A stretch of DNA of 16,105 bases, taken from Flavobacteriales bacterium. GTDB taxonomy: Bacteria > Bacteroidota > Bacteroidia > Flavobacteriales_D > Sanyastnellaceae. Made by a program: the position numbers and the translations under genes. The notes under the pieces are model-generated. The model saw only the letters and a list, made by a program, of their open reading frames with translations. It was not told the DNA's origin and made no database searches. Where the stretch lies: NCBI GenBank assembly GCA_011524845.1, contig WTJL01000198.1:1-16105 (forward strand), in the 5' to 3' direction. Positions 1 to 7,108 of the stretch are shown here, piece by piece. Position 1 is the first letter of the stretch. Each line of letters begins with the position of its first letter.

Positions 1-227
1 CCCTCCACAATCTGACCACCGCGTTCAGCCGCCGCCAAGTAGCCCTCGGCTTGAAGCGCACGGGCCTCGTCGACCGTGGCCACGGGAATGATTTCTTTCA
101 CCCCGTGCTCCATGGCGGTGCAAATCGCCGACGTGGCGCGCAACACATCGAGGACGACGACCAGCTGAAAATCAGCCTCGTAGAGGTGGTACTCTCCAGG
201 GGAGAAACAAACTTCGATTCGGTTCAT
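1..227 (-). CDS. comB: ComB-like 2-phosphosulfolactate phosphatase, N-terminal part (cut by window edge)
   Basis: Read on the minus strand from an ATG at 227, the frame stays open to the left edge, giving the first 75 residues. The segment VVVLDVLRATSAICTAMEHG (residues 23-42), followed by KEIIPVATVDEARAL and GYLAAAERGG, matches the N-terminus of the ComB family, Mg-dependent phosphatases that hydrolyse 2-phosphosulfolactate to sulfolactate. In methanogens this is a coenzyme M step; in bacteria outside that pathway the physiological substrate is less clear. The family is usually about 230-250 residues, so roughly two thirds lies outside. It starts 54 nt after the gcvT stop on the same strand with no promoter motif seen between them, so it is probably the last or a late gene of the parA-gcvT cluster. 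The family assignment is fairly sure, the substrate is not. Confidence 0.8.
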   Translation of the reverse strand, partial: MNRIEVCFSPGEYHLYEADFQLVVVLDVLRATSAICTAMEHGVKEIIPVATVDEARALQAEGYLAAAERGGQIVE

Positions 228-281
228 GGTTCGGTTCCGGTTCGAGAGGCGGGGAATTGTCCGCCACAGGTGCCGAGTGCC

Positions 282-1388
282 TCAGCCCTTGTAAAAGGGA
301 AACCGGACCACGTGACAGGCGACGTTCTTGTTTCGAATGCGAACCTGCAGCGCAGTGCCTTCCTTGGCAAGCGACGCGTCAAGGTACGCCATCCCAATTC
401 CGTGACCTAATGAGGGCGACATGGTCCCACTTGTGACGCGGCCGACGACCTCTCCGTCCTGCGTGCACACGTCGTAGCCGTGACGGGGAATGCCACGCTC
501 GTCCATCACAAGGCCCATGAGTTTCTGGGCGGGCCCGTCGGCTTTCTCGGCTTCCAGACGGCTGCGGTCGACAAAGTCTTTTTTGAACTTGGTGATCCAC
601 CCTAGACCTGCGGCGATTGGAGACGTCGTGTCGTCGATGTCGTTGCCGTAGAGACAGAACCCCATTTCCATGCGCAAGGTGTCGCGTGCGCCCAAGCCGC
701 ACGGAGGAACACCCGCATCGAGGCAAGCTTTCCACACGGCCTCAGCGGCGTCGAGCGGCATGTAGATTTCCACCCCGCCAGCACCGGTGTAACCTGTGGC
801 TGAGATGAGCACGTCGTGGCCCAGCAAGGTGGCCTCTGTGAAGGTGTAGTAGGTCAAGGCACTCCACGCGTGTCCATCGCGGCGCGAGGGGGCCAGGCTC
901 GCCAACACCTCGTCGGCTTTGGGGCCTTGAACGGCGAGCAAGGCGTATGCGTCGCTGCGATCCTCGACACGAACGTTGAAGGCGTTGTGGGCGATTTGGT
1001 CTTGGATCCATTGCCAATCCTTTTCGCGGTTGCTGGCGTTGACCACCAACATGTAGCGGTCCTCAGCAAACCGGTACACGAGCATGTCGTCCACAATGCC
1101 ACCGTTTCCATTGGGCAAGCACGCGTATTGCACCTTGCCGTCCACAAGGGTTGATGCGTCGTTGGAGCTGATCCACTGCACGAGTTGGAGGGCGTCCGGA
1201 CCTTCGACAAAGAACTCACCCATGTGGCTCACGTCGAACATGCCACAAGACTCGCGCACCGCGTTGTGTTCAGCCTTGAGTCCCTCGTATTGAACGGGCA
1301 TGTCGTAGCCTGCGAAGGGGACCATTTTCGCGCCTGCCTCAAGGTGGGCAGCGTGAAGGGCGGTTTTATGCAACGTCGTGGTTTCCAT
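282..1388 (-). CDS. gcvT: Glycine cleavage system aminomethyltransferase (T protein)
   Basis: The 368-residue product has the usual T-protein length. The T protein takes the aminomethyl group from lipoylated H protein and, with tetrahydrofolate, releases ammonia and forms 5,10-methylene-THF in the cytoplasm. Family signatures are MPVQYEGLKAEHNAVRESCG (30-49), FDVSHMGE (51-58), NGGIVDDMLVYR (95-106, with the folate-contacting Asp at 100/101), SATGYTGAGGVEIY (196-209), GLGARDTLRMEMGFCLYGND (231-250) and GRVTSGTMSPSLGHGIGMAY near the end. I chose the ATG at 1388 because homologues begin just before the K-T-x-L-H region; an in-frame alternative start at 1421 would add 11 unconserved residues and precede the promoter motif. 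The gene overlaps the 3' end of wbqC by 23 nt. A TACCTTCG motif ends 4 nt before the ATG, suggesting an own, possibly leaderless transcript. The genes for P and H protein are not in the window. Confidence 0.96.
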   Translation of the reverse strand: METTTLHKTALHAAHLEAGAKMVPFAGYDMPVQYEGLKAEHNAVRESCGMFDVSHMGEFFVEGPDALQLVQWISSNDASTLVDGKVQYACLPNGNGGIVDDMLVYRFAEDRYMLVVNASNREKDWQWIQDQIAHNAFNVRVEDRSDAYALLAVQGPKADEVLASLAPSRRDGHAWSALTYYTFTEATLLGHDVLISATGYTGAGGVEIYMPLDAAEAVWKACLDAGVPPCGLGARDTLRMEMGFCLYGNDIDDTTSPIAAGLGWITKFKKDFVDRSRLEAEKADGPAQKLMGLVMDERGIPRHGYDVCTQDGEVVGRVTSGTMSPSLGHGIGMAYLDASLAKEGTALQVRIRNKNVACHVVRFPFYKG

Positions 1389-1986
1389 GGCGCGAAGGTA
1401 GGGAGGAGGCCTCCGGTCCAAGGTGGAAAATCACGTCCAAAATGGACCGTCCGGAAACGAATCCAAGGCGGTCTTCAAAGACCTGTGGATAGCGGGGGGT
1501 GTCCACGTCATTCCACCGCGCCTTGGGGCGCCAATCGTCCCAACCGTCTCCCGATTCGTAGGTCGACGTCGGCGCAGGCAGCGGCGTGCCCAGCGTGTCA
1601 CATGCCCATTGCACAGAAGCCTCTGCGGCGTCAAGCCAGGACTGTCCAGCCTTCAAATGACGATGGGCCCAGTCTTCGATTTCAGGGAAGTAATGCTCAA
1701 AGAAGGGGGCGCGGCCGCAATTGGTGCGCAACACCTTGAGCAAGAGCTCTGGATGGACGGCGTCGGTGAAGACGATGTCCTGCACGCTGCGGGTGGAGGC
1801 GCCGCGACGGTGAACAGGCAAGGTGACGGTCGTGGGGCCTTGTGGATTGACAAGCGACACACGGTTTCTCAAGCTCTGCTTGACGTAGTTCTCGTGACGA
1901 CAAACGTGGGCTCCTTCTCGCTGGGCGAGGTGGAACCAGGTCAGTGGCGGAAAGGTCGCGGCAGGAAGGAGAGGGGCCTTGGGCAT
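1366..1986 (-). CDS. WbqC-like family protein
   Basis: The 206-residue product resembles the WbqC-like family common in Flavobacteriales. The N-terminal LLPAATFPPLTWFHLAQREG and HENYVKQSLRNRV (31-43) correspond to the family's pattern of a Pro/Tyr-rich strand followed by N-Y-x-K-Q-S-x-R-N-R. The C-terminal YPQVFEDRLGFVSGRSILDV (166-185), followed by FHLGPEA, is the second family block. The family name comes from O-antigen clusters, but its biochemical role is not established; I do not assign one here. Its presence beside dapB and lepB suggests only that it travels with this housekeeping operon. It begins 12 nt after the lepB stop and ends 23 nt inside gcvT. The last 13 or so residues beyond FHLGPEA look unconserved, and this is where the gcvT promoter motif is embedded. 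Confidence 0.85.
   Translation of the reverse strand: MPKAPLLPAATFPPLTWFHLAQREGAHVCRHENYVKQSLRNRVSLVNPQGPTTVTLPVHRRGASTRSVQDIVFTDAVHPELLLKVLRTNCGRAPFFEHYFPEIEDWAHRHLKAGQSWLDAAEASVQWACDTLGTPLPAPTSTYESGDGWDDWRPKARWNDVDTPRYPQVFEDRLGFVSGRSILDVIFHLGPEASSLPSRHGNHDVA
1393..1400 (-). promoter_or_regulatory. Putative -7 promoter element of gcvT (TACCTTCG)
   Basis: On the minus strand the sequence TACCTTCG is followed by CGCC and then the gcvT ATG. It matches the Bacteroidota -7 consensus TAnnTTTG at all but one defined position, and a CTTG lies about 18 nt upstream as a possible -33 element. The motif sits inside the last codons of wbqC. The 4-nt distance puts the predicted transcription start at or next to the ATG. 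The same motif with the same spacing precedes rhlE. Confidence 0.5.
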
Positions 1987-1998
1987 GACGCCAAAGGG

Positions 1999-3594
1999 TT
2001 ACTTCACCGCACGCATCATGCGGTCCCAGCGAATCTTGGATTCGCCGTGCTGGGCTTCGTTCTGCTTGCTGAACCACGTCACGGTGGCGCGTCCCACAAT
2101 GTGGTCTTCTGGCACAAAGCCCCACATGCGGCTGTCGGCTGAGCGGTGGCGGTTGTCGCCCATCATCCAGTAGCCGTTCATGCCGAAGGTGAACGACGTC
2201 GAAGGAACACCGTCCACCAGCACGTCTCCATTGGGCAACTCTTCCAAGGTGTGGTGTTCGTAGGCCGTGATCCACCGGCGGTACAGGTTCAAGTTGCGCG
2301 CCGTGAGCTCCACGGTGAGTCCTTGTTTGGGCAACAGCACGGGACCAAAGTTGTCCGGATCCCACTGGTTGAATTCGTCGTCCCACACGTTGGGGAACAT
2401 TTCCAATCGACCGCGGCGATGGGAGTTGCTCATGGGCTCGACACTCGAGGCAAGGGTTTCCATGCCAGCCACTTCGGCTTCTGTCAGGGCCATGACCGCG
2501 GCGATGCCTTCGGGAATCGCACTGACGGGACCCAAATCAAGCTTCGTCAACTCCAGCTTGCGAAAGGCTTGTTGAGCCTCGGCTTGGGAGGAGAACACCA
2601 CGCGGTACTCTTTTTGAAGCCCTTCCGGATTCTCAACAGCGACCCCGTCGATGTGAAGTTGACCGTCCACCACACTGACCGATTCGCCGGGTAGGCCCAC
2701 GCATCGTTTCACGTAGTTCTCCATTTTGTCCACGGGGCGTGCGCGCAAACCGGGCTTCTTGGCTGCGGCCGCACGTGCTTCGTCCATGTAGCGATCGGGA
2801 TGAAGCGCGAACGTTTGAACGTCTCCGCCTGCTCGTCGGATGCCGTCTCGGCGGAGGAGGGCGTAGTAGTCGTGCCCCACGAGGTTGGGGTCGACGTAGA
2901 CCGTGTCCCCATGAGGGAAGCTGAACACCACCGCGTCGTAGCGTTCCACGTCCCGGAATCCAGGCAAGCGAAGGTTGGGCAGCGAGAACCAATCGGTGTA
3001 GCTCGGCGTCAGTCCTCCTGGCAACGCGTTGTGCACAAACGGCATGGTGAACGGGGTGCGCGGCAACTTGGGGCCGTACGACGTTTTCGACACGATGAGG
3101 TAATCGCCCACCAACATGCTTCCTTCCATCGAAGGCGTGGGGATGGTGAACGGTTCCACGATGAGCATGCGAAGAGAGCCTGCCACGACGGTGGCCCAAA
3201 TCAAGGCTTCGCTCCACTCACGGGCGGTGGACTTGCGGGTTTTGGTCCAATCGCGCTTTCCGACCCACGCTTCTTGTCCTTGACGCAGTTCCCACAGGCC
3301 CCACCATGGCAGGGCGCCCATGATCCATTGGTCTTTGGTGGACCGGCGTCCAAAGGCCAACCCCAACTCGACGTGCATCACTGTGAGCATGATCAAATTG
3401 ATCCCGGGCACAAGCAGGAAAATGGCCCAGTACCAAGGGCGCTGGATGAGGTCCAACCACACGAAAAAGTGCCAGCCGGGGATGGCCCCCTTCCACCCGG
3501 CCGCGTCGGGGTCTTTCCGTCCAACGAGCACCGGCAGGGTGAAAAGCTGCACCAGCACGGCGAGCAGCAGGAGGATCCAAGGAATGAGGGTCAT
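1999..3594 (-). CDS. lepB: Signal peptidase I, long Flavobacteriales-type
   Basis: This integral membrane serine protease (531 residues) removes signal peptides from Sec-exported preproteins outside the cytoplasmic membrane. The N-terminal third carries hydrophobic segments at about 3-24, 53-72 and 130-146. The catalytic Ser is S155 in IPTPSMEGSMLVGDYLIVSK (151-170), and the general-base Lys is K296 in NYVKRCVGLPGESV. The C-terminal conserved box is GDNRHRSADSRMWGFVPEDH (479-498). Ser and Lys are 141 residues apart, and Lys and the GDN box 183, much more than in the E. coli enzyme, so the protein carries large insertions; long LepB proteins of this kind are usual in Flavobacteriales. The ATG overlaps the dapB stop in an ATGA junction, suggesting translational coupling. 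It could process the signal peptides of the secreted proteins encoded further right. Confidence 0.96.
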   Translation of the reverse strand: MTLIPWILLLLAVLVQLFTLPVLVGRKDPDAAGWKGAIPGWHFFVWLDLIQRPWYWAIFLLVPGINLIMLTVMHVELGLAFGRRSTKDQWIMGALPWWGLWELRQGQEAWVGKRDWTKTRKSTAREWSEALIWATVVAGSLRMLIVEPFTIPTPSMEGSMLVGDYLIVSKTSYGPKLPRTPFTMPFVHNALPGGLTPSYTDWFSLPNLRLPGFRDVERYDAVVFSFPHGDTVYVDPNLVGHDYYALLRRDGIRRAGGDVQTFALHPDRYMDEARAAAAKKPGLRARPVDKMENYVKRCVGLPGESVSVVDGQLHIDGVAVENPEGLQKEYRVVFSSQAEAQQAFRKLELTKLDLGPVSAIPEGIAAVMALTEAEVAGMETLASSVEPMSNSHRRGRLEMFPNVWDDEFNQWDPDNFGPVLLPKQGLTVELTARNLNLYRRWITAYEHHTLEELPNGDVLVDGVPSTSFTFGMNGYWMMGDNRHRSADSRMWGFVPEDHIVGRATVTWFSKQNEAQHGESKIRWDRMMRAVK

Positions 3595-4298
3595 GGTTGA
3601 AAGAGGTCAGTCATCGTGTACAGTCCAAATTCCTCGCGCCGTTGACGTTCCCACGTCCATCGAAGGGCCCAGACGGCACCTTCGGCAAATCCGACACGGG
3701 ATTTGGCTTCGTGTTGCAAAACAAAGGCATCGTGTGCAGAGTCCCACGCCAAAGCATGCAAACCCACCACGTCGCCCTCCCGAACGCTGTCAATGGCCAC
3801 GTCGCCGGACCAACCGCCGCGCTTCACCCATTCTGACAGGGTCAGAGCGGTCCCGCTGGGCGCATCCACCTTGTGCACGTGGTGCACTTCCTGAATGGAG
3901 GCCCGGTAGCCGGGAATGCGTTCAAAGACGCTGGCAGCATGTGCGGCGACCAAGTTGAGGGCGTGCACGCCCGGGCTGAAGTTGGTGCTCCAAAACGCGG
4001 AACTTCCTGCGGCATCTGCGGCGGCCTTCAATTCGTCAAGGCGTTCGAGCCACCCCGTGGTTCCGGTCACCACCGGCACGCGATGCTCGACGCAGATGCG
4101 CACATGGTCGAACGCCGCATCCGGCACCGTGGCTTCAAACACCAGGCCTTCCGGCGACCAAGGCTCCCCAGCGTTCACCCGCTTCCCGACGGTGCCGCCA
4201 TGGCGGGTCCACGCCTCGGCCACGGCAGAGCCGAGCTTGCCGGCGCCCACCACCATCAACGGTGGCAAGTCGGAGGGAGAGGGAAGGTCAATGGCCAT
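3591..4298 (-). CDS. dapB: 4-hydroxy-tetrahydrodipicolinate reductase
   Basis: DapB reduces 4-hydroxy-tetrahydrodipicolinate to tetrahydrodipicolinate with NAD(P)H, in the cytosolic diaminopimelate/lysine pathway that feeds peptidoglycan. The nucleotide-binding glycine motif is VVGAGKLGS (16-24), the GTTGW loop is at 79-83, STNFSPGVH at 104-112, and the family signature is VHHVHKVDAPSGTA (138-151), containing the active-site His pair, Lys and the DAPSGTA loop. With the ATG at 4298 the protein is 235 residues, near the usual length of the short Bacteroidota DapB. An in-frame ATG at 4256, directly before VVGAGKLG, is a reasonable alternative (221 residues); an upstream in-frame start at 4355 would run deep into the preceding gene. 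The chosen start overlaps the DUF5683 gene by 11 nt, and the stop overlaps the lepB ATG. Function is certain, start less so. Confidence 0.95.
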   Translation of the reverse strand: MAIDLPSPSDLPPLMVVGAGKLGSAVAEAWTRHGGTVGKRVNAGEPWSPEGLVFEATVPDAAFDHVRICVEHRVPVVTGTTGWLERLDELKAAADAAGSSAFWSTNFSPGVHALNLVAAHAASVFERIPGYRASIQEVHHVHKVDAPSGTALTLSEWVKRGGWSGDVAIDSVREGDVVGLHALAWDSAHDAFVLQHEAKSRVGFAEGAVWALRWTWERQRREEFGLYTMTDLFQP

Positions 4299-4842
4299 GG
4301 CGCGAGAGGTTCCAGGTGAGATGAACGACAGGAACGCCCCACATCGTACCTCCACGAAGGGTCAAATCGTCCGACGTGTCCAAATTGCGAAGCATGGCCC
4401 CCGTGTTGGCGTCCAGCACTTGCAGTCCGTGGGCAATGAGGAATCCCAAGGCAGACAGGTCCCGGTTGCGCCTGTAAAACAGCGCGCGGTCTTCCAGCTG
4501 GCCCTCGGAAAAGAGGTTGCCCGCGGCGTCCGTCAGAACGGGCTCTGTGGTGGGGTCGTCGTCGGTTGCGGCGATCAAATCGTCGATGCTTGCGCGCATC
4601 TCTTGGGCGTTGTTCATGGTGGCCCACAAGGCGTATCCCATGCCTCCCCACACCACGGGGGCCTTCCACGCTTGGCGGTTGATGATTTGACCTGATCCAG
4701 GGAGGCACGCCGCCCACACCGTGGTGCGCTTGACGCGCAGGGCCGTGCTGTCTTGGGGTGTCAAGGGCGCTGTGGGTTGGGCACTCAGGGCAAGGCACAT
4801 TCCCAAGCATCCCAACAGCAAGGCCGCGCGCAAGCCGGTCAT
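4288..4842 (-). CDS. DUF5683 family exported/membrane protein
   Basis: This 184-residue protein has an N-terminal hydrophobic signal (about 4-21, likely cleavage after LSA or LSAQ). It then shows the DUF5683 pattern: TTVWAACLPGSGQIINRQAW (40-59), the family's A-x-x-P-G-x-G-Q-I-x-N-x-x-x-W-K block, a hydrophobic stretch KAPVVWGGMGYALW (60-73), RRNRDLSALGFLIAHGLQVL (124-143) with the R-R-x-R-D motif, and LDTSDDLTL (154-162). The second hydrophobic stretch suggests membrane association in the envelope. Its biochemical role is unknown. In Flavobacteriales it typically sits between parB and dapB, as here: it starts 7 nt after parB and overlaps dapB by 11 nt. Whether this placement reflects a link between envelope and chromosome segregation or just a stable operon cannot be told from sequence. 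Confidence 0.85.
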   Translation of the reverse strand: MTGLRAALLLGCLGMCLALSAQPTAPLTPQDSTALRVKRTTVWAACLPGSGQIINRQAWKAPVVWGGMGYALWATMNNAQEMRASIDDLIAATDDDPTTEPVLTDAAGNLFSEGQLEDRALFYRRNRDLSALGFLIAHGLQVLDANTGAMLRNLDTSDDLTLRGGTMWGVPVVHLTWNLSRHGH

Positions 4843-4849
4843 GAGGCAA

Positions 4850-5788
4850 TCAGGCGAGCCCCAGTTTCACGAGCACAGCGTCGAGTTCCTCTGCGGTGCT
4901 GTACGTGAGTGTCAATTGTCCCCCGCCTTGGCTCCGGCGCTTCAGCGCCAGTTTGGCGTTGGTGCTGTCGAGCTTGGTGCGAAGGATTTCCAACGCTTGT
5001 TCTTCGTCCGCGGACAGAGGAGGGAGGCTGGCGGGCTTCGGCTGCGTGGGGGCGTTCAATCCTCCTTGTTTCACCCATCGCTCCAGTTCCCGCACGCTGA
5101 TGCCTTCGGCCACCACCTTTTCGGCGAAGGCGATTTGGGTGTAGCGCGCATCCGGCCCTTTGACGCCCGCCAAGGTTTTGGCGTGGCCAAGGCTCAAGGT
5201 GCCCAGCCGAAGCATGGCTTGCAAGGGTTCTGGCAAATCCAGCATGCGCAGGTAGTTGGCCACCGACGAACGGCCCATGCCCACGCGTTTGGCCAAGGCG
5301 TCTTGGGTCATTTGGCACTCTTCCATCAAATGCCGGAACGACATGCCCACCTCCAGCGGGTTGAGGTCTTCACGCTGAATGTTTTCCACCAGCGACATTT
5401 CCAACAAGCTTTGATCGTCTGCCTCCCGAACATAGGCGGGCAATTCGGTCAATCCCACGCGTTGACAGGCGCGGAAACGGCGTTCACCGGAAATGATTTG
5501 GTACTTCGAGGCGCGGATTTTGCGCAGCGTGATCGGTTGAATGATGCCATGGGCCTCGATGCTGTCCGCGAGTTCTTTCAAGCCAGCCTCATCGAATTCG
5601 CGACGCGGCTGGTTGGGGTTCGCTTCAATGTCCTGAATGCCCACGAATTGCACCGCATTGACGGCGCTCTTTTCACTTGTGGCACTTGGGAAGTCGCGGA
5701 GTTCGTCAGGGTGCGACGCCACGGGCTTGACGGGCGCACCGCCGAGCAACGCATCCAACCCACGTCCGAGTCCGCGTGGCTTGGTCAC
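4850..5788 (-). CDS. parB: Chromosome partitioning protein ParB
   Basis: ParB binds parS sites, spreads as a CTP-dependent clamp and acts with ParA in chromosome segregation. The 312-residue protein starts with the chromosomal-ParB hallmark GLGRGLDALLG (6-16). The CTP-binding N-terminal domain includes NPNQPRREFDEAGLKELADS (57-76) and GERRFRA (101-107). ENIQREDLNPLE (135-146) leads into the helix-turn-helix DNA-binding region with LAKRVGMGRSSVANYLRML (165-183). A Pro-rich linker (about 248-257) precedes the C-terminal dimerisation domain. The start is GTG at 5788, overlapping the parA stop in a GTGA junction; no in-frame ATG lies near and the N-terminal motif demands this start. The overlap suggests coupled translation keeping ParA and ParB in ratio. 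No full parS site was found by eye in this window. Confidence 0.97.
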   Translation of the reverse strand: MTKPRGLGRGLDALLGGAPVKPVASHPDELRDFPSATSEKSAVNAVQFVGIQDIEANPNQPRREFDEAGLKELADSIEAHGIIQPITLRKIRASKYQIISGERRFRACQRVGLTELPAYVREADDQSLLEMSLVENIQREDLNPLEVGMSFRHLMEECQMTQDALAKRVGMGRSSVANYLRMLDLPEPLQAMLRLGTLSLGHAKTLAGVKGPDARYTQIAFAEKVVAEGISVRELERWVKQGGLNAPTQPKPASLPPLSADEEQALEILRTKLDSTNAKLALKRRSQGGGQLTLTYSTAEELDAVLVKLGLA

Positions 5789-6588
5789 GACGCGAGGTAT
5801 TTGTCTTCGGTGCGGATGTGGGTCATGTTGTTTTTCTGCAACAGTTCCCGCGCCAAGTTGAGGTAGTTCACAGAGCCCTTGCAGGTGGCGTCGTGCAGGA
5901 TGATGCTCTCCCCGTGGCTGGGTGCTTCGCCAAGGCGGGTGTTCCTGTGAATGACCGTTTGCAAGACCAAATCTTGGAAATGCGTCCGCACCTCGTCCAC
6001 GACTTGATTCGCAAGGCGCAAGCGCGTGTCGTACATGGTCAACAAAATGCCTTCCACTTCAAGGGAAGGGTTGAGTTGGTTTTGGACAATCTTGACGGTA
6101 TTCAGCAATTTGCCCAACCCTTCCAAAGCGAAGTACTCGCACTGAACGGGCACCATCACGCTGTCGGCTGCGGTCAACGCATTCAAGGTGAGCAGCCCGA
6201 GGCTGGGAGAGCAGTCGAGCACGATGAAGTCGTAGTCGTCCCGCACCTGCTCCAAGGCGGCGCGAAGCTTGCGTTCGCGTTGCTCTGCATGGACCAACTC
6301 AATTTCCGCACCGACCAAGTCGAGGTTGGTGGGGAGGATGTCGAGGTTGGGAGAGGAGGAGGGGACAATGGCGCTGCGGAGGTCCACTTCGCCAGACACC
6401 ACTTCGTAGCTTCCTTGGGTCACGAGACGTGGGTCAATGCCTACGCCACTCGACGCATTGGCTTGAGGGTCCAAGTCCACCAACAAGGTTTTGAATTCCA
6501 ACACCCCCAGGCACGCGCCGAGGTTGATTGCAGTGGTGGTCTTTCCGACCCCACCTTTTTGGTTGGCGATGGCGATGATTTTGCCCAT
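5785..6588 (-). CDS. parA: Chromosome partitioning ATPase ParA (Soj type)
   Basis: ParA is the Walker-type ATPase that binds nucleoid DNA as an ATP dimer and is stimulated by ParB to move or segregate origins. The 267-residue product has the deviant Walker A KGGVGKTT (11-18, signature Lys 11), LLVDLDPQANASSG (35-48, with the catalytic-region Asp 40) and Walker B DFIVLDCSPSLG (120-131). The later conserved RNTRLGEAPSHGESI box is also present. There is no N-terminal HTH extension, so it is the short chromosomal type rather than a plasmid type Ia ParA. It is the first gene of the large minus-strand cluster. A TACCTTCG motif lies 25 nt before its ATG, separating it from the DUF3276 gene 95 nt upstream. 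Confidence 0.97.
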   Translation of the reverse strand: MGKIIAIANQKGGVGKTTTAINLGACLGVLEFKTLLVDLDPQANASSGVGIDPRLVTQGSYEVVSGEVDLRSAIVPSSSPNLDILPTNLDLVGAEIELVHAEQRERKLRAALEQVRDDYDFIVLDCSPSLGLLTLNALTAADSVMVPVQCEYFALEGLGKLLNTVKIVQNQLNPSLEVEGILLTMYDTRLRLANQVVDEVRTHFQDLVLQTVIHRNTRLGEAPSHGESIILHDATCKGSVNYLNLARELLQKNNMTHIRTEDKYLAS

Positions 6589-6613
6589 GTCTGCTGCAGT
6601 TTCCGCGTTTGAG

Positions 6614-6621
6614 CGAAGGTA
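6614..6621 (-). promoter_or_regulatory. Putative -7 element driving parA and the downstream cluster (TACCTTCG)
   Basis: In the 95-nt gap between the DUF3276 stop and the parA ATG, the minus strand has TACCTTCG 25 nt before the ATG, matching the Bacteroidota TAnnTTTG element with one mismatch. I see no convincing TTTG or TTG at the -33 distance. The placement before the first gene of an eight-gene cluster supports it. Confidence 0.45.
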
Positions 6622-6683
6622 CAGTCAGCACGGGGTGGGTATGGAGTGAGTTTTACACACTCGCACCGTCCTTTATCAAGGAA

Positions 6684-7058
6684 TCAGAGGTCGTCGAACG
6701 CGATGTCGTCCTCGCTGGTCGCCTCTTCTTGAGGGGCGTCTTCCGCGGCATCTGACGCTTGATCTTGCGCCGCACGCTCCGCGATGGGGTCGCGGAACTC
6801 CCCGGTCTCCATCAGTTCTTTGATCTTGTCGACCGCATCTAAGAAGCCGTCTTCAAACTTGTCAAAGTCCTCGCGGTAGAGAAAGATCTTGTGCTTGGAG
6901 TAGCTCACGTTTCCGTGGTCGTCAAAGCGACGCTTGCTCTCCGTGATGGTCATGTACAAATCCTTGCCACGGGTGGCCTTCACATCAAAAAAGTAGGTCC
7001 GCTTTCCCGCACGAACGGGGCGGCTGTACAGTTCGTCTTGGTTCTCGTAGCTCGACAT
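6684..7058 (-). CDS. DUF3276 (PUR-alpha-like) nucleic-acid-binding protein
   Basis: The 124-residue protein matches the DUF3276 / bacterial PUR family. The conserved part runs from RAGKRTYFFDVKATRGKDLY (16-35) through MTITESKRR to SYSKHKIFLYREDFDKFEDG (52-71). This is the single PUR repeat pattern of strands plus helix that binds single-stranded nucleic acid in studied relatives. The C-terminal 35 residues are acidic and low in complexity (many D, E and A), probably disordered. The start at 7058 gives M-S-S-Y just before the conserved region; an in-frame start at 7091 would add 11 residues and begin upstream of the promoter motif. Its in vivo target in Bacteroidota is unknown. It stands alone: 50 nt separate it from the preceding surface-protein gene and 95 nt from parA. 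Confidence 0.88.
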   Translation of the reverse strand: MSSYENQDELYSRPVRAGKRTYFFDVKATRGKDLYMTITESKRRFDDHGNVSYSKHKIFLYREDFDKFEDGFLDAVDKIKELMETGEFRDPIAERAAQDQASDAAEDAPQEEATSEDDIAFDDL

Positions 7059-7078
7059 GGTCTTTCTCTTCGTGGCAC

Positions 7079-7086
7079 TCAAGGTA
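7079..7086 (-). promoter_or_regulatory. Putative -7 element of the DUF3276 gene (TACCTTGA)
   Basis: TACCTTGA lies 20 nt before the DUF3276 ATG in the 50-nt gap after the surface-protein stop. It fits TAnnTTTG less well than the other sites (TTGA in place of TTTG), and no -33 element is clear at the right spacing. Position is the main support. Confidence 0.35.
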
Positions 7087-7108
7087 GGCAAATTCCCACC
7101 AATCCCAC

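Noticed and set aside
2705..2722. GTTTCACGTAG, resembling half of a parS site
   Set aside because: Only the left half matches the parS palindrome, and it falls in the conserved lepB codons around the catalytic Lys, which explains it.
6644..6662. Possible terminator hairpin after the DUF3276 gene (GAGTG, 9-nt loop, CACTC)
   Set aside because: The stem is only 5 bp with a large loop and no T-run follows on the minus strand.
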